A DNA stretch of 64,000 nt from Neisseriaceae bacterium TC5R-5 (GCA_020830965.2 JACCFC020000011.1:57356-121355), one strand, 5' to 3'. Shown: positions 47,771-58,583, counted from the first letter of the stretch. A program made the numbers and translations. The notes: a model not told the origin generated them from the letters alone.

Positions 47771-49183
47771 ATGGGATTAGTGATGACAAACTTTACTTGC
47801 TCTCTCAATAACGGTACGACGCTGGTGGAAAGTATCGTTAATTCGGCAACAACTGCGATTCAGTCCGGCCAGTGGCAAGCGGAGTCCAAAATTCCGTCCA
47901 TCCGTCGCATGGCAGCCCAACTAGATGTCAGCCCTTTTACTGTTGTTGAAGCCTATGATCGACTAGTCAGTATGGGATACATACAGGCACGTGCTGGCTC
48001 CGGTTTTTTTGTCGAAACACGTTATCCAGTCAACTCTCAGGCCAAGCAATCGACTCAACGCAGCTGGCCTGTCGATGAATCCTGGTTACTACACAAGGTT
48101 TATCAGCTTTGCCCACAAACACTATTAGCTGGCTGTGGCTGGCTACCTGCTCACTGGTACGATCTCAAAGCGCAACAAAAAGCTTTGCGTAGGTTGGGAC
48201 GGCAGCAGCACAGCATCATCCAAGATTATGGCCACCCTAAAGGCTACCCACCTCTCCGGCAACACCTAGCTCATCGCTTGCAGGAAAATAATATCAATAC
48301 CACTGCAGAGCATATCCTACTAACTCAAGGTGCCAGCAGAGCCTTAGATATGGTGATTGGAGCACTGTTACAAACAGGTGATATGGTATTAGTCGACGAC
48401 CCTGGCTATTGTAATTTATTGTCTTGCTTGGCATTTCGCGGCCTCAAACTACTACCGGTGCCATGGACAACTCACGGGCCAGACTTAGAAAAGCTAGAAA
48501 CACTACTCCAGACGCACCGCCCCAAAGTATTTTTTACTAATCCCTGGCTACAAAACCCAACGGGGGCTAGCTATAGCACTGGCACCGCTCATCGTGTTCT
48601 TAAACTGGCTGAGCAGTATGATTTACTTGTGGTAGAGGACAATGTATCAGGGGACTTTACCTCCGGTAGACAACCCACCTTGAGCGCCCTTGATGACTTA
48701 AATCGCGTAATCTATATCGATAGCTTTTCCAAGACTCTGTCACCTAGCTTGCGAGTCGGCTATCTGTGCTGTGCATTAGACATATTAGAAAAAATCACAC
48801 ACTATAAAATGATCTCTGGCTTAAGCTCTGCTGAACTAAATGAACGATTGGTATTAGAGCTTATTTCAGAGGGAGGCTATCGCCATCAATTGGAGAAGCT
48901 ACGCATCCGGCTGGCTGAAGCGCAGGCATTTTGCCAGCGACAATTTCTCACCCTTGGTTGGCAGTTATTTGCTCAACCAAGCAATGGTATGTTTTTACTA
49001 GCTAGACCACCGCAAGCTCTGGATACGGTTCAACTAACAGAGCTAGCACAAAAACAGCAAATTCTGCTCGCCCCCGGGCACCTATTCAGTGCTGATCTGA
49101 AAACTTCCAATTGGCTACGCTTTAATGTCGCGTTCAGCCAAGAACCCCGTCTATGGGAGTATTTAAAAGAAGTGACATCATAA
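47771..49183 (+). CDS. MocR/GabR-type regulator (GntR HTH fused to aminotransferase domain)
   Basis: A 470-residue PLP-dependent regulator. Residues about 15-85 are a GntR winged HTH (ESKIPSIRRMAAQLDVSPFT, VVEAYDRLVSMGYIQARAGS). A linker leads to a fold type I aminotransferase domain with HILLTQGASRALDMVIGALL, NPWLQNPTGAS, VVEDNVSGDF and the PLP Lys in YIDSFSKTLSPSLRVGYL. Such proteins sense amino acids or GABA through an external aldimine. AGGACA precedes the ATG. It is divergent from the amino-acid chemoreceptor and near the omega-amino-acid transaminase, so it is a plausible regulator of both. Confidence 0.92.
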   Translation: MGLVMTNFTCSLNNGTTLVESIVNSATTAIQSGQWQAESKIPSIRRMAAQLDVSPFTVVEAYDRLVSMGYIQARAGSGFFVETRYPVNSQAKQSTQRSWPVDESWLLHKVYQLCPQTLLAGCGWLPAHWYDLKAQQKALRRLGRQQHSIIQDYGHPKGYPPLRQHLAHRLQENNINTTAEHILLTQGASRALDMVIGALLQTGDMVLVDDPGYCNLLSCLAFRGLKLLPVPWTTHGPDLEKLETLLQTHRPKVFFTNPWLQNPTGASYSTGTAHRVLKLAEQYDLLVVEDNVSGDFTSGRQPTLSALDDLNRVIYIDSFSKTLSPSLRVGYLCCALDILEKITHYKMISGLSSAELNERLVLELISEGGYRHQLEKLRIRLAEAQAFCQRQFLTLGWQLFAQPSNGMFLLARPPQALDTVQLTELAQKQQILLAPGHLFSADLKTSNWLRFNVAFSQEPRLWEYLKEVTS

Positions 49184-49209
49184 ATCACAATGTACAAATG
49201 GAAATTCTT

Positions 49210-50013
49210 ATGCAACTTATCAATATATTTGTTCACCCGTTGAAATCAGGCAGAGGCATCGCATACAGCCAAGCATTCGCAAGCAGGCAAGGCCTACTAC
49301 ACGATCGGGCATGGTTACTGGCCACGCCAGACGGTAACTTCATCACAGCACGAACCCATCCACAATTAGTGCTTCTAGAGACCGAACTTATTCCTGGCGG
49401 GCTATTGCTCAAAATGGCCAACAAGAGTGCCATCTTGGCAATGACAAATTGCTATCAACGACAAGTAAGAGCCCAGGTATGGAAAGATAATTTCTCTGCT
49501 TGGCACGGCGACACACAAGTAGATAACTGGTTAAGTGAGCTTATGGGTGAGCCTTGTCAACTGCTATGGTTGGGTCAGCATAGCCAGCGTTTACGTGGAT
49601 CAGCACAAGATAGCTACCCGGTTTCCTTTGCGGACGGTTACCCATATTTACTCGTAAACCAAGCATCATTGAACGACTTGAACAGACAACTCAAAACACC
49701 TGTCACACTGAGGCACTTCCGCCCAAATTTGGTCGTAAATGCAGCATACCCTTGGGAAGAAGATGAATGGAAAAGCATACAAATTGGGAACATTATCTTT
49801 GATGTCGCCAAGCCTTGCACCCGCTGCACATTTATAACTATAAACCCAGATTCCGCAATCATCTCTACAGATAACGAACCACTGGAAACGCTAATTAAAA
49901 CACACAGCCTCGGTGATGGCGTCTGCTTTGGACTAAATCTTATTCCGCGCAATGAGGGTATTCTTAAATTAGGCGACCCAGTGCAGATCTTGGAAAATCA
50001 GTATGTGTTTTAA
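49210..50013 (+). CDS. MOSC domain protein (YcbX-like)
   Basis: A 267-residue protein with an N-terminal MOSC_N beta barrel (INIFVHPLKSGRGIAYSQAF) and a C-terminal MOSC domain holding FDVAKPCTRCTFITINPDSA, where the Cys should bind the molybdenum cofactor. The C-terminal [2Fe-2S] domain of E. coli YcbX is missing. Relatives reduce N-hydroxylated compounds such as N-hydroxylaminopurine. TGGAAA lies before the ATG at 49210; an upstream ATG at 49198 has no ribosome site. It starts 27 bp after the MocR stop and may be co-transcribed. Confidence 0.88.
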   Translation: MQLINIFVHPLKSGRGIAYSQAFASRQGLLHDRAWLLATPDGNFITARTHPQLVLLETELIPGGLLLKMANKSAILAMTNCYQRQVRAQVWKDNFSAWHGDTQVDNWLSELMGEPCQLLWLGQHSQRLRGSAQDSYPVSFADGYPYLLVNQASLNDLNRQLKTPVTLRHFRPNLVVNAAYPWEEDEWKSIQIGNIIFDVAKPCTRCTFITINPDSAIISTDNEPLETLIKTHSLGDGVCFGLNLIPRNEGILKLGDPVQILENQYVF

Positions 50014-50026
50014 TCTGTAGGCAAAT

Positions 50027-50055
50027 AAAAAAGCCAGCTAGATGCTGGCTTTTTT
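50027..50055. terminator. Bidirectional terminator between MOSC gene and rplQ
   Basis: AAAAAAGCCAGC-tagat-GCTGGCTTTTTT is symmetrical, with an A run before and a T run after, and can end transcripts from both the rightward MOSC gene and the leftward ribosomal cluster. Confidence 0.92.
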
Positions 50056-50070
50056 ATCGAAGGAAAACCT

Positions 50071-50466
50071 TTACTCTGCGGAATCATCCACAATTGCAAC
50101 GGCATCTTCGGCACGATCCACTAACTCAATAAGAGCCATTGGAGCGTTATCTCCCTTGCGAAAGCCATACTTTAAGATACGTACATAACCACCATTACGA
50201 GTGGAAAAACGTGGGCCAAGCTCATCAAAAAGCTTAACTACGATAGAACGATCACGAGTACGATCAAACGCCAAACGACGATTGGCAAGAGAAGGTTTTT
50301 TGCCAAGCGTAATAAGCGGCTCAGCTACACGACGCAACTCTTTGGCTTTAGGCAGCGTAGTCACGATCACTTCGTGCTTTAGCAACGAATTGGCCATGTT
50401 GCGCAGCATCGCCAAACGATGGCTGGTCGTACGGTTCAGTTTACGATTACTGTAACGATGACGCAT
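50071..50466 (-). CDS. rplQ: 50S ribosomal protein L17
   Basis: 131 residues, starting [20 protein letters not shown], the standard L17 opening, and with [20 protein letters not shown] in the C-terminal half. L17 sits near the exit of the peptide tunnel. It is the last gene of the alpha operon, 24 bp after rpoA, and precedes the bidirectional terminator. The C-terminal acidic tail ([12 protein letters not shown]) is of the usual kind. Confidence 0.97.
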   Translation of the reverse strand: MRHRYSNRKLNRTTSHRLAMLRNMANSLLKHEVIVTTLPKAKELRRVAEPLITLGKKPSLANRRLAFDRTRDRSIVVKLFDELGPRFSTRNGGYVRILKYGFRKGDNAPMALIELVDRAEDAVAIVDDSAE

Positions 50467-50490
50467 TGTTAATGTCCTTTAGTCTCAAAC

Positions 50491-51474
50491 TTACGGCTTT
50501 TCCAGCCCGGCCGGAGGCCAGTTCTCAAGCTTCATTCCCAGAGTTAAGCCTTTGGAAGCAAGAACCTCTTTGATTTCATTTAACGACTTGCGACCAAGAT
50601 TCGGAGTCTTCAGAAGCTCAGTTTCAGTACGTTGAATCAAATCGCCGATGTAGTAAATATTCTCTGCCTTCAAACAGTTGGCTGAACGAACCGTCAATTC
50701 AAGATCATCTACCGGACGCAGCAAGATTGGATCAATCGGCAGCGCCTTTTCAACAACTTCTTCAACTGCCGTACCTTGAAGATCCGCAAAAATGGATAGC
50801 TGATCAATCAGAATACGTGCAGCATTACGTACAGCTTGTTCCGGCTCAATGACGCCATTAGTCTCGATATCTAAAACAAGGCGATCCAGATCAGTACGCT
50901 GCTCAACACGTGCGCTCTCAACTGCAAAACTGACACGCCGTACCGGAGAGAATGAAGCATCTAATTGAATAGTACCGATAGAGCGGCTATCGTCATGATT
51001 AAGCCGAACAGATACAGGCTGATAGCCTCTACCCTTCTCAACTTTGACTTCCATATCGATTTTACCGCCAGCGGACAAATGACAAATCACATGCTCTGGA
51101 TTAATCACGTCTACATCATGCGGCAACTCAATGTCACCAGCGACTACTGCCCCCTCCCCTGTTTTCGTCAGGGAAAGCACGACGCTATCGCGGCCATGAA
51201 GCTTGAGCACCACGCCCTTGAGGTTAAGAAGAATATCAACAACATCTTCACGAACACCATCAAGTGCTGAATACTCATGCAAAACGCCAGAAATAGTCAC
51301 TTCGGTCGGAGCATAGCCAGGCATCGACGATAACAAAATACGGCGTAACGAATTACCCAAAGTATGGGCATAGCCGCGCTCAAACGGCTCCATAGACACA
51401 CGAGCGTGAGTTGCGGAAACCGGCTGCACGTCAATAAGACGGGGTTTCAGAAATTCCGAAGCGCTGTTTTGCAT
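50491..51474 (-). CDS. rpoA: RNA polymerase alpha subunit
   Basis: 327 residues. The N-terminal domain ([20 protein letters not shown]) dimerises and assembles beta and beta'. The C-terminal domain ([39 protein letters not shown]) binds UP elements and activators. I chose the ATG at 51474 because AGGGA is eight bases upstream; the preceding in-frame ATG at 51480 is too close to that site. It lies between rpsD and rplQ in the classic alpha operon. Confidence 0.97.
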   Translation of the reverse strand: MQNSASEFLKPRLIDVQPVSATHARVSMEPFERGYAHTLGNSLRRILLSSMPGYAPTEVTISGVLHEYSALDGVREDVVDILLNLKGVVLKLHGRDSVVLSLTKTGEGAVVAGDIELPHDVDVINPEHVICHLSAGGKIDMEVKVEKGRGYQPVSVRLNHDDSRSIGTIQLDASFSPVRRVSFAVESARVEQRTDLDRLVLDIETNGVIEPEQAVRNAARILIDQLSIFADLQGTAVEEVVEKALPIDPILLRPVDDLELTVRSANCLKAENIYYIGDLIQRTETELLKTPNLGRKSLNEIKEVLASKGLTLGMKLENWPPAGLEKP

Positions 51475-51497
51475 AGTCATTCCCTAAAAGCTAGCGA

Positions 51498-52118
51498 TTA
51501 CTTGGAGTAAAATTCCACAACGAGTTGTTCGTTGATATCGCTAGACAGTTCGGAACGTTCCGGAGCAGATTTAAAAGTACCTTCCATTTTCTTGGCATCA
51601 ACAGACACCCAAGTCGGAAAACCACCTTGCTCAGCTAGAGCTAAACCTTCCACGATACGAGCTTGCTTCTTAGCTTTTTCACGAACGGATACAACATCCC
51701 CAGCTTTTACCTGATAAGAAGGAATGTTGACAACCTGGCCATTAACAACAATAGCCTTATGACTAACTAACTGACGTGCTTCTGCGCGAGTGGAACCATA
51801 ACCCATACGATAGACAACATTATCTAAACGTGACTCCAGTAGCTTTAACAGATTCTCACCAGTAGAACCTTTACGCCGTACAGCTTCCGCAAAATAATTA
51901 CGGAACTGGCGTTCTAGAACGCCATAAATACGACGGATTTTTTGCTTTTCACGCAACTGCACCCCGTAGTCAGAAAGACGCGACTTACGTGCGCCGTGCT
52001 GACCGGGTGGACTATCTAACTTACACTTAGAATCAAGTGCACGACGAGCGCTCTTCAGGAAAAGGTCTGTACCTTCACGACGAGCGAGCTTACATTTTGG
52101 GCCGATATAACGTGCCAT
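51498..52118 (-). CDS. rpsD: 30S ribosomal protein S4
   Basis: 206 residues, the full proteobacterial length, with [20 protein letters not shown], the PGQHGARK segment and the S4 RNA-binding domain ([20 protein letters not shown]). S4 nucleates assembly of the 16S 5' domain and in E. coli represses the alpha operon by binding its mRNA. Position between rpsK and rpoA agrees with the usual order. Confidence 0.97.
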   Translation of the reverse strand: MARYIGPKCKLARREGTDLFLKSARRALDSKCKLDSPPGQHGARKSRLSDYGVQLREKQKIRRIYGVLERQFRNYFAEAVRRKGSTGENLLKLLESRLDNVVYRMGYGSTRAEARQLVSHKAIVVNGQVVNIPSYQVKAGDVVSVREKAKKQARIVEGLALAEQGGFPTWVSVDAKKMEGTFKSAPERSELSSDINEQLVVEFYSK

Positions 52119-52136
52119 GTTCTCACACTCTCCGAA

Positions 52137-52532
52137 TTAAATACGACGTTTTTTAGGTGGACGGCAGCCATTATGAGGCACCGGCGTCACGTCGGAGATA
52201 CTGGTGATTTTGAAACCCAGTGCATTCAGTGCTCGAACAGCGGACTCACGCCCCGGTCCAGGACCTTTGATACGGACTTCCAGATTCTTTACACCATACT
52301 CTTGGGCAACTTTACCAGCATGCTCTGCCGCTACTTGCGCAGCAAAGGGTGTACTCTTGCGTGAGCCTTTAAAACCAGCGCCGCCAGAGGTAGCCCAAGA
52401 CAGTGCATTGCCTTGACGGTCGGTGATAGTGATAATTGTGTTATTGAAAGAAGCGTGCACATGCACAATTCCCTCACTAACAGACTTACGCACTTTTTTA
52501 CGTACACGGACAGCTGTGTTTGCTTTAGCCAT
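52137..52532 (-). CDS. rpsK: 30S ribosomal protein S11
   Basis: 131 residues with [40 protein letters not shown] and the C-terminal [19 protein letters not shown]11 forms part of the platform near the mRNA exit and E site. It follows rpsM by 16 bp. Confidence 0.97.
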   Translation of the reverse strand: MAKANTAVRVRKKVRKSVSEGIVHVHASFNNTIITITDRQGNALSWATSGGAGFKGSRKSTPFAAQVAAEHAGKVAQEYGVKNLEVRIKGPGPGRESAVRALNALGFKITSISDVTPVPHNGCRPPKKRRI

Positions 52533-52548
52533 TTCTGTGTTCCTTTAA

Positions 52549-52911
52549 TTACTTCTTGCCAGCGATGGCTTTACGCGGCCCCTTGCGGGTGCGTGCATTC
52601 GTGCGAGTACGCTGACCACGACAAGGTAAACCACGACGATGACGTAGGCCACGATAGCAACCCATGTCCATCAAACGTTTAATACTCATAGTGATTTCAC
52701 GACGCAAATCACCTTCTACGGTGAACTTTGCGACTTGATCACGCAGAGTCTCCATTTCGGCATCTGTCAAATCCTTCACTTTAGTAGAAGGATTAATGCT
52801 AGCCGCAACACAGATCTGTTGCGCACGAGTTTGACCGATGCCAAAAATTGCCTGCAGACCGATAACGGCATGCGCATGATTCGGGATATTTACCCCTGCA
52901 ATACGGGCCAT
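52549..52911 (-). CDS. rpsM: 30S ribosomal protein S13
   Basis: 120 residues: [20 protein letters not shown], the helix-hairpin-helix region [12 protein letters not shown], and the basic tail [20 protein letters not shown] that reaches into the P site. S13 contacts L5 across the subunit bridge. It follows rpmJ after 71 bp. Confidence 0.97.
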   Translation of the reverse strand: MARIAGVNIPNHAHAVIGLQAIFGIGQTRAQQICVAASINPSTKVKDLTDAEMETLRDQVAKFTVEGDLRREITMSIKRLMDMGCYRGLRHRRGLPCRGQRTRTNARTRKGPRKAIAGKK

Positions 52912-52982
52912 ACTCTTTCCTTAAGCTTTAAGGGCGTAAAAAGCCGATGATTCTAACACGCAAACCAGAGTCAAACAAACTA

Positions 52983-53096
52983 TTAACCCTGCTTTTGCTT
53001 ATGACGAGGATCTGTGCAAATTACTCGAACAATACGATTTCGACGAATAATCTTACAGTTGCGACAAATCTTCTTTACTGAGGGCTGTACACGCAT
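52983..53096 (-). CDS. rpmJ: 50S ribosomal protein L36
   Basis: A 37-residue protein, [20 protein letters not shown] and onward to [11 protein letters not shown]11, C14, C27 and H32 form the zinc-ribbon site, so this is the zinc-containing form of L36. GGAAG precedes the ATG. It lies between secY and rpsM, where infA would normally come first; the 128 bp upstream are too short for infA. Confidence 0.95.
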   Translation of the reverse strand: MRVQPSVKKICRNCKIIRRNRIVRVICTDPRHKQKQG

Positions 53097-53126
53097 ATAA
53101 CTTCCTTTTTGTCTATTCTATGCTCA

Positions 53127-53156
53127 AAAATATTTAGGGCCCATTACAACAATCAA
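53127..53156 (-). promoter_or_regulatory. Candidate promoter for the alpha operon
   Basis: On the minus strand TTGATT (53151-53156) and TATTTT (53127-53132) are 18 bp apart in the AT-rich gap between secY and rpmJ. This is a weak match and is proposed because the gap of 128 bp is unusually large for this cluster. Confidence 0.3.
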
Positions 53157-53224
53157 ATCCTAATTTTACTCAATGAGCACAGTTGTATTTTCGAAAGATA
53201 AATACAATCTAGCAATTGACACTA

Positions 53225-54544
53225 TTAGCGGGACAGCGGACTGCCTTTAAAGTTAGCTTTCTTCAGCAAACTCTCATACTGATGAGACAATACGTATGAT
53301 TGCACTTGTGCCATAAAATCCATTGTTACCACTACAATGATTAACAGCGAAGTTCCACCAAAATAAAATGGAACATTCCACTTTAAAATAAGAAACTCTG
53401 GAAGCAAGCAGATCAAAGTAATATAAATAGCACCAACCAACGTCAACCTCAGGATGATTTTTTCAATATACCTTGAGGTTTGCTCACCAGGACGAATACC
53501 TGGAATAAAAGCACCACTTTTTTTCAAATTTTCTGCTGTTTCTTTTGGATTAAAAACCAAAGCCGTATAGAAATAGCAGAAAAATATGATAGCGGCGGCA
53601 TACAACAACACATAGATAGGCTGCCCTGGATGCAGCTTATCTGCAACACTTTTCAACCATCCCATATGCTCGCCTTGACCGAACCACCCTAAAACTGTCG
53701 CAGGAAACAAAATAATACTTGAAGCGAAAATTGGAGGAATGACACCGGCCATATTAAGCTTTAGCGGCAAATGGGTACTCTGGCCCTGCATTACACGATT
53801 ACCAACCTGACGCTTAGCATAATTCACCAAGACCTTACGCTGCCCTCGCTCAGCAAAGACCACCACATAAGTCATCAGAATCACACCAAAGAACAGAACC
53901 ACAGCAAACAACACGGGTAACGAACCTTGACTAGTTAAAGTTAAAGTTTTACCAATTGCAGATGGAACGCCAGCAGCAATACCAGCGCAGATAATCAGAG
54001 AAATACCATTGCCTATTCCACGCTCTGTGATTTGCTCACCCAACCACATCAAAAACATGGTACCGGTAACCAATGACACGACCGTGGTTAAATAAAACTC
54101 CGCCTGAGTAGTTAATACTAAATTGGGTTGATTATATAAGGCAACGGCAATTCCAAAACTCTGAAAAGTAGCCAACATTACTGTCGCATAACGCGTGTAC
54201 TGAGTTATCTTACGACGTCCTGCATCGCCTTCTTTTTTTAACTGCTTAAGACTGGGGACAACCTCAGACGCAAGCTGCAAAATAATAGAAGCAGAGATAT
54301 ACGGCATAATGCCTAAAGCAAACACCGTAAACCTAGAAAGAGCGCCACCTGAAAACATGTTAAACATGTCAAGCAGCCCCGTTTGCGATGACTGGAACAA
54401 CTTCGCTAGCTCGGCAGGGTTAATACCTGGCACTGGAATATGCGCACCAATACGATAAACGATCAGAGCACCAATCAGAAACCATATACGACGCTTAAGA
54501 TCACCAAACTTACTGGTATTTGCCACTAGAGAAGTATTCGCCAC
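53225..54544 (-). CDS. secY: Preprotein translocase subunit SecY
   Basis: 439 residues with ten transmembrane helices. It forms the protein-conducting channel with SecE and SecG. Typical parts are [20 protein letters not shown] in the first helix and plug region, [20 protein letters not shown], the cytosolic loop [20 protein letters not shown], and the C-terminal [15 protein letters not shown]. It follows rplO by 11 bp, as in the standard spc operon. Confidence 0.97.
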   Translation of the reverse strand: MANTSLVANTSKFGDLKRRIWFLIGALIVYRIGAHIPVPGINPAELAKLFQSSQTGLLDMFNMFSGGALSRFTVFALGIMPYISASIILQLASEVVPSLKQLKKEGDAGRRKITQYTRYATVMLATFQSFGIAVALYNQPNLVLTTQAEFYLTTVVSLVTGTMFLMWLGEQITERGIGNGISLIICAGIAAGVPSAIGKTLTLTSQGSLPVLFAVVLFFGVILMTYVVVFAERGQRKVLVNYAKRQVGNRVMQGQSTHLPLKLNMAGVIPPIFASSIILFPATVLGWFGQGEHMGWLKSVADKLHPGQPIYVLLYAAAIIFFCYFYTALVFNPKETAENLKKSGAFIPGIRPGEQTSRYIEKIILRLTLVGAIYITLICLLPEFLILKWNVPFYFGGTSLLIIVVVTMDFMAQVQSYVLSHQYESLLKKANFKGSPLSR

Positions 54545-54555
54545 AAATTAATGCC

Positions 54556-54987
54556 TTATTCAATACTACCGCCAACAGCCTCGATAGCAGCACGTGCACC
54601 AGCAGTAATGCCAATGCCACGTAACTTCACTGCTCGTTCAATTTTGCCAGATAGAATCACCTTAACCTCAAGAATCTGAGTTCCAACCAAACCAGCTTGC
54701 TTAAGAGCAAGCAAATCAATTTCATTGACTGGTAAGAGGTTTAATTCAGACAAACGGATTTCAGCATTAAACCGTGCAGTCAGCGACTTAAAGCCTCGCT
54801 TGGGCAAACGGCGTTGCAAAGGCATCTGACCGCCTTCAAAACCAACCTTATGAAAGCCACCAGCACGACTTTTTTGCCCTTTATGACCACGACCACAAGT
54901 CTTACCCAAACCACTACCAATGCCACGACCTACGCGACGCTTAGAGTGCTTGGCACCCTCAGCAGGCTGTACAGTGTTCAATTGCAT
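54556..54987 (-). CDS. rplO: 50S ribosomal protein L15
   Basis: 143 residues. The N-terminal half is a Gly/Arg/Lys-rich extension ([32 protein letters not shown]) that threads into 23S rRNA; the C-terminal globular part has LPKRGF and [10 protein letters not shown]. It is a late assembly protein needed for the peptidyl transferase region. The start follows rpmD's stop by three bases. Confidence 0.96.
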   Translation of the reverse strand: MQLNTVQPAEGAKHSKRRVGRGIGSGLGKTCGRGHKGQKSRAGGFHKVGFEGGQMPLQRRLPKRGFKSLTARFNAEIRLSELNLLPVNEIDLLALKQAGLVGTQILEVKVILSGKIERAVKLRGIGITAGARAAIEAVGGSIE

Positions 54988-54990
54988 CTG

Positions 54991-55179
54991 TTAACCCTCA
55001 AATTTGAGCAAATAGCTAATCTTATTGATCATGCCACGGTTTTCAGGGGTATCAAGCACATCTACAGTCTGACGAATTCTCTTCAGACCCAAGCCACGAG
55101 CACAAGCTTTATGCGCCTCTAAGCGACCAATCAGGCTTTTGACCAGAGTTATCTTTACTGTCGTCTTAGAATTACTCAT
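54991..55179 (-). CDS. rpmD: 50S ribosomal protein L30
   Basis: 62 residues: [40 protein letters not shown] and the MINKISYLL ending are typical. The ATG at 55179 lies inside the last codons of rpsE (ATGAGTAA), giving translational coupling. A longer TTG-initiated frame is not needed. Confidence 0.95.
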   Translation of the reverse strand: MSNSKTTVKITLVKSLIGRLEAHKACARGLGLKRIRQTVDVLDTPENRGMINKISYLLKFEG

Positions 55180-55690
55180 GCCCAACTCCCAGAACGTCCT
55201 CGATACTTAAGCCACGCTTAGCAGCAATCTGTGCGGGAGTATTAAGATTGTTCAAGCCATCTAAAGTTGCACGCACCACATTATAAGGGTTAGTAGAACC
55301 ATGAATCTTGGCAGAAACGTTATGAACACCCATCGCATCAAAAATAGCGCGCATAGGACCACCTGCTTTTACACCGGTGCCCTCTTTAGCTGGCTGAATA
55401 AACACAGTAGTAGCACCATGCTTACCTACTACAGTATGGTTAAACGTACCATTCTTCAAAGGCACTTTCACCATATTATGACGCGCCTGTTCCATTGCTT
55501 TTTGTACAGCAACAGGAACTTCCTTAGATCGACCTTTACCCATGCCAATCCCGCCATCTCCATCACCAACCACAGTCAAGGCAGAGAAAGCCATAATGCG
55601 CCCGCCTTTAACTACTTTGGTGACACGATTAACGCTGATCATTTTCTCGACCAGACCGTCGCCACGATCTTCCGTTTCGTGCTTAGCCAT
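55172..55690 (-). CDS. rpsE: 30S ribosomal protein S5
   Basis: 172 residues. The dsRBD-like N domain has [20 protein letters not shown], the loop [20 protein letters not shown] holds the accuracy (ram) and spectinomycin-related positions, and the C domain ends VLGVGHE. S5 helps form the mRNA entry tunnel and controls decoding fidelity. It overlaps rpmD by 8 bp. Confidence 0.97.
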   Translation of the reverse strand: MAKHETEDRGDGLVEKMISVNRVTKVVKGGRIMAFSALTVVGDGDGGIGMGKGRSKEVPVAVQKAMEQARHNMVKVPLKNGTFNHTVVGKHGATTVFIQPAKEGTGVKAGGPMRAIFDAMGVHNVSAKIHGSTNPYNVVRATLDGLNNLNTPAQIAAKRGLSIEDVLGVGHE

Positions 55691-55703
55691 TCTTCACTCC
55701 GAA

Positions 55704-56057
55704 TTAGAATACAAGACCGTGTTCACGGGCAGCATCAGCAAGTGCTTTCATACGTCCATGGTATTTAAAGCCAGAACGATCAAAAGCTACTTTTTCGATA
55801 CCCGCCGCTTTTGCTTTTTCAGCGATACGCTTACCAATCACACTTGCTGCAGCAACATTACCGCCGTTAGCAAGATCAGCACGCACATCAGCCTCTAAAG
55901 AAGAGGCACTAGCCAATACTTTGCTACCGGTCTCGTCGATGATTTGAGCATATATGTGACTATTGGTACGACATACAGTGAGTCGCACCATCTTGAGCTC
56001 CGCAATACGAGCACGGGTTTTACGTGCGCGGCGAAGTCGAGCTTGTTTCTTGTCCAT
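55704..56057 (-). CDS. rplR: 50S ribosomal protein L18
   Basis: 117 residues with the basic N-terminal [20 protein letters not shown] and [20 protein letters not shown], ending [20 protein letters not shown]18 binds 5S rRNA together with L5. It lies between rplF and rpsE in standard order. Confidence 0.97.
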   Translation of the reverse strand: MDKKQARLRRARKTRARIAELKMVRLTVCRTNSHIYAQIIDETGSKVLASASSLEADVRADLANGGNVAAASVIGKRIAEKAKAAGIEKVAFDRSGFKYHGRMKALADAAREHGLVF

Positions 56058-56070
56058 GTCAGTGCCTCAG

Positions 56071-56604
56071 TTACTTCTTCTTGGTTTCTTTCAGAACCAC
56101 AACCTCATCGACATAGCGAACACCTTTACCCTTATAAGGCTCAGGAGCACGGTAAGCACGAATTTCAGCTGCAACCTGGCCTACACGCTGTTTATCAGCG
56201 CCTTTCAGCAAGATTTCGGTCTGAGATGGCGTTTCCACTTTAATACCCTCAGGCATCTTATGAGCCACTGGGTGAGAAAAACCCAAAGAAAGGTTTAAGG
56301 TGTCACCTTGAGCCTGAGCGCGGTAACCTACGCCAATCAACTGCAATTTTTTCTCAAAGCCTTTGGAAACACCCAACACCATATTATTCAACAAAGCTCG
56401 CAAAGTACCAGACATGGCACGTGCAAACTTGCTGTCATTCTTGGCCGCAAAAGTAAGCTGGTTATTATCCAGCTTAACCTCCACATCACTAGATAAAGCT
56501 GTGCTTAAGCTACCCAGAGCACCTTTTACTGTCACCTCCGCTACGCCAAACTTAACTTCAACACCAGCAGGAATGACCACAGGATTCTTTGCTACGCGAG
56601 ACAT
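56071..56604 (-). CDS. rplF: 50S ribosomal protein L6
   Basis: 177 residues formed by two similar domains, [20 protein letters not shown] at the start, [20 protein letters not shown] in the middle, and the signature [14 protein letters not shown] near the C terminus. L6 sits near the factor-binding site and contacts the sarcin-ricin loop. Confidence 0.97.
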   Translation of the reverse strand: MSRVAKNPVVIPAGVEVKFGVAEVTVKGALGSLSTALSSDVEVKLDNNQLTFAAKNDSKFARAMSGTLRALLNNMVLGVSKGFEKKLQLIGVGYRAQAQGDTLNLSLGFSHPVAHKMPEGIKVETPSQTEILLKGADKQRVGQVAAEIRAYRAPEPYKGKGVRYVDEVVVLKETKKK

Positions 56605-56619
56605 TAGACCCCCTTACCC

Positions 56620-57015
56620 TTAAGCCACAACACAAAGCAATTCACCACCGATACCGGCTGCGCGAGCTTTGCGATCAGTCATAATGCCCTTAGAAGTAGA
56701 CAAAATAGCCACTCCCAAACCATTCATAACCTTAGGGATTTCAGTAGAGCCCTTGTATACGCGCAAACCAGGACGGGATACGCGATCAATTCGCTCTATT
56801 ACCGGACGGCCAGCATAGTACTTAAGCTGAATGTCGAGAACAGGCTTCTGAGCTTCGCCAGCAACTGCGAAGTCCTCAATATAACCCTCGTCTTTTAACA
56901 CCTGAGCCAAAGCAACTTTCAATTTAGAAGAAGGCATTGCTACAGTTGTTTTTGAGGCCATTTGTCCGTTACGGATGCGAGTCAACATATCGGAAATAGG
57001 ATCGTGCATGCTCAT
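56620..57015 (-). CDS. rpsH: 30S ribosomal protein S8
   Basis: 131 residues: [20 protein letters not shown] at the start and [20 protein letters not shown] at the conserved RNA-binding end. S8 binds the central domain of 16S rRNA, and in E. coli it also represses the spc operon by binding the mRNA near rplE. Whether that site is conserved here was not established. Confidence 0.97.
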   Translation of the reverse strand: MSMHDPISDMLTRIRNGQMASKTTVAMPSSKLKVALAQVLKDEGYIEDFAVAGEAQKPVLDIQLKYYAGRPVIERIDRVSRPGLRVYKGSTEIPKVMNGLGVAILSTSKGIMTDRKARAAGIGGELLCVVA

Positions 57016-57029
57016 TTATGGTTCTCCTA

Positions 57030-57335
57030 TTACCAGCTGGCCTTAACAATACCCGGAATTTCGCCTTTTAATGCGATTTCACGAAGCTTGTTCCGACCTA
57101 AACCGAATTTGCGAAACACCCCACGCGGACGACCAGTAATTGCGCAGCGACGACGCTGACGAACTGGCGAAGCATTGCGAGGCAGCTGCTGTAATTGCAA
57201 GCGAGCTGCGAAGCGCTCCTCATCCGAGAGGCTTTGGTTGTTGATGCTCGCGATAAGAGTCTTGCGCTTAGCAGCGAATTTCTCAACCACCTTGGCTCGC
57301 TTCTCTTCACGCTTAATCAATGCAATTTTTGCCAT
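57030..57335 (-). CDS. rpsN: 30S ribosomal protein S14
   Basis: 101 residues, the long form without a zinc CxxC pair: [20 protein letters not shown] to [18 protein letters not shown], with the conserved [20 protein letters not shown]. The ATG at 57335 lies five bases after the rplE stop; the longer frame reaching into rplE is rejected. S14 contacts the 3' major domain of 16S rRNA. Confidence 0.96.
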   Translation of the reverse strand: MAKIALIKREEKRAKVVEKFAAKRKTLIASINNQSLSDEERFAARLQLQQLPRNASPVRQRRRCAITGRPRGVFRKFGLGRNKLREIALKGEIPGIVKASW

Positions 57336-57339
57336 GTAC

Positions 57340-57879
57340 TTAACCCTTGAACGGGAACTTGAACGCAGCCAGCAATGCGCGGGCCTCTTCATCAGTCTTA
57401 GCCGTAGTAGTGACAGTAATATTCATACCTCTTAAGGCATCAATTTTGTCATACTCAATCTCTGGAAAGATGATCTGCTCTTTAACACCCATATTGTAGT
57501 TACCGCGCCCATCGAAAGACTTTGCGGATATCCCACGAAAATCACGAACACGGGGTAACGCAATAGTAACCAGACGATCCAGAAACTCATACATGCGTTC
57601 GCGGCGCAAAGTAACTTTACAACCAACTGGATAATGGTCACGAATTTTAAAACCGGCGATTGACTTGCGGGCAGCAGTCACCACTGGCTTTTGACCAGCA
57701 ATCTTTTCCATATCACCTACCGCAAACTCCATCACTTTTTTATCAGCGACAGCTTCACCAACACCCATATTGATCGTAATTTTTTCAATACGCGGAACTT
57801 GCATGATAGATTTGTAGCCGAACTGCTTCATCAAATCCGGCACAACACTATCTTTGTAAAAATCATAGAGACGAGCCAT
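57340..57879 (-). CDS. rplE: 50S ribosomal protein L5
   Basis: 179 residues: [60 protein letters not shown] and the C-terminal [21 protein letters not shown]5 binds 5S rRNA and contacts S13 and the P-site tRNA. It follows rplX by nine bases. Confidence 0.97.
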   Translation of the reverse strand: MARLYDFYKDSVVPDLMKQFGYKSIMQVPRIEKITINMGVGEAVADKKVMEFAVGDMEKIAGQKPVVTAARKSIAGFKIRDHYPVGCKVTLRRERMYEFLDRLVTIALPRVRDFRGISAKSFDGRGNYNMGVKEQIIFPEIEYDKIDALRGMNITVTTTAKTDEEARALLAAFKFPFKG

Positions 57880-57888
57880 AAAAACCCC

Positions 57889-58203
57889 TTACGCGCCAAC
57901 AACTTCGCCATTAGACTTAAACACGCGCACCTTACGGCCATCTTCAAGAATCTTGAAGCCTACGCGATCAGCCTTTTGACTTGTCGGGTTAAAAATTGCA
58001 ACGTTAGATGAGTGAATGGGCATAATTTTCTCTACGATGCCACCAGCAATACCACGCACTGGATTTGGCTTCTGATGCTTCTTGGCGATGTTAACACCTT
58101 CCACAACGAATTTTTCATCCAAAACACGCAGAACGGTACCGCGTTTACCCTTGTCTTTACCGGTGATAACAACTACTTCGTCACCTTTACGAATTTTACG
58201 CAT
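57889..58203 (-). CDS. rplX: 50S ribosomal protein L24
   Basis: 104 residues with a KOW motif at the start ([20 protein letters not shown]) and [21 protein letters not shown]24 is one of two proteins that start 50S assembly. The order rplN-rplX-rplE agrees with spc operons. Confidence 0.97.
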   Translation of the reverse strand: MRKIRKGDEVVVITGKDKGKRGTVLRVLDEKFVVEGVNIAKKHQKPNPVRGIAGGIVEKIMPIHSSNVAIFNPTSQKADRVGFKILEDGRKVRVFKSNGEVVGA

Positions 58204-58214
58204 CTACTGCCCCC

Positions 58215-58583
58215 TTAGAGTACTTCAGGAGCCAGCGAAACGATCTTCATAAAGCGCTCATTACGCAGTTCACGCGTAACGGGCCCGAAGATACGAGTGC
58301 CAATTGGCTCAAGCTTATTGTTGAGCAAAACGGCAGCATTGCCGTCAAACTTGATCAACGACCCATCTGGGCGACGCACACCTTTAGCAGTGCGCACCAC
58401 AACCGCATTATAAACGTCGCCTTTTTTTACGCGTCCACGCGGCGCAGCATCTTTAATAGCCACCTTGATGATGTCACCCACGCTCGCATAGCGACGCTTA
58501 GAGCCACCCAACACCTTGATGCACATAACATGACGCGCACCGGTATTGTCAGCAACATCAAGCATTGTCTGCATTTGTATCAT
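58215..58583 (-). CDS. rplN: 50S ribosomal protein L14
   Basis: 122 residues: [40 protein letters not shown] and [21 protein letters not shown]14 lies at the subunit interface. It is the first gene after the 200-bp gap that carries the strong promoter at 58751-58779, so it heads the spc transcript. Confidence 0.97.
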   Translation of the reverse strand: MIQMQTMLDVADNTGARHVMCIKVLGGSKRRYASVGDIIKVAIKDAAPRGRVKKGDVYNAVVVRTAKGVRRPDGSLIKFDGNAAVLLNNKLEPIGTRIFGPVTRELRNERFMKIVSLAPEVL

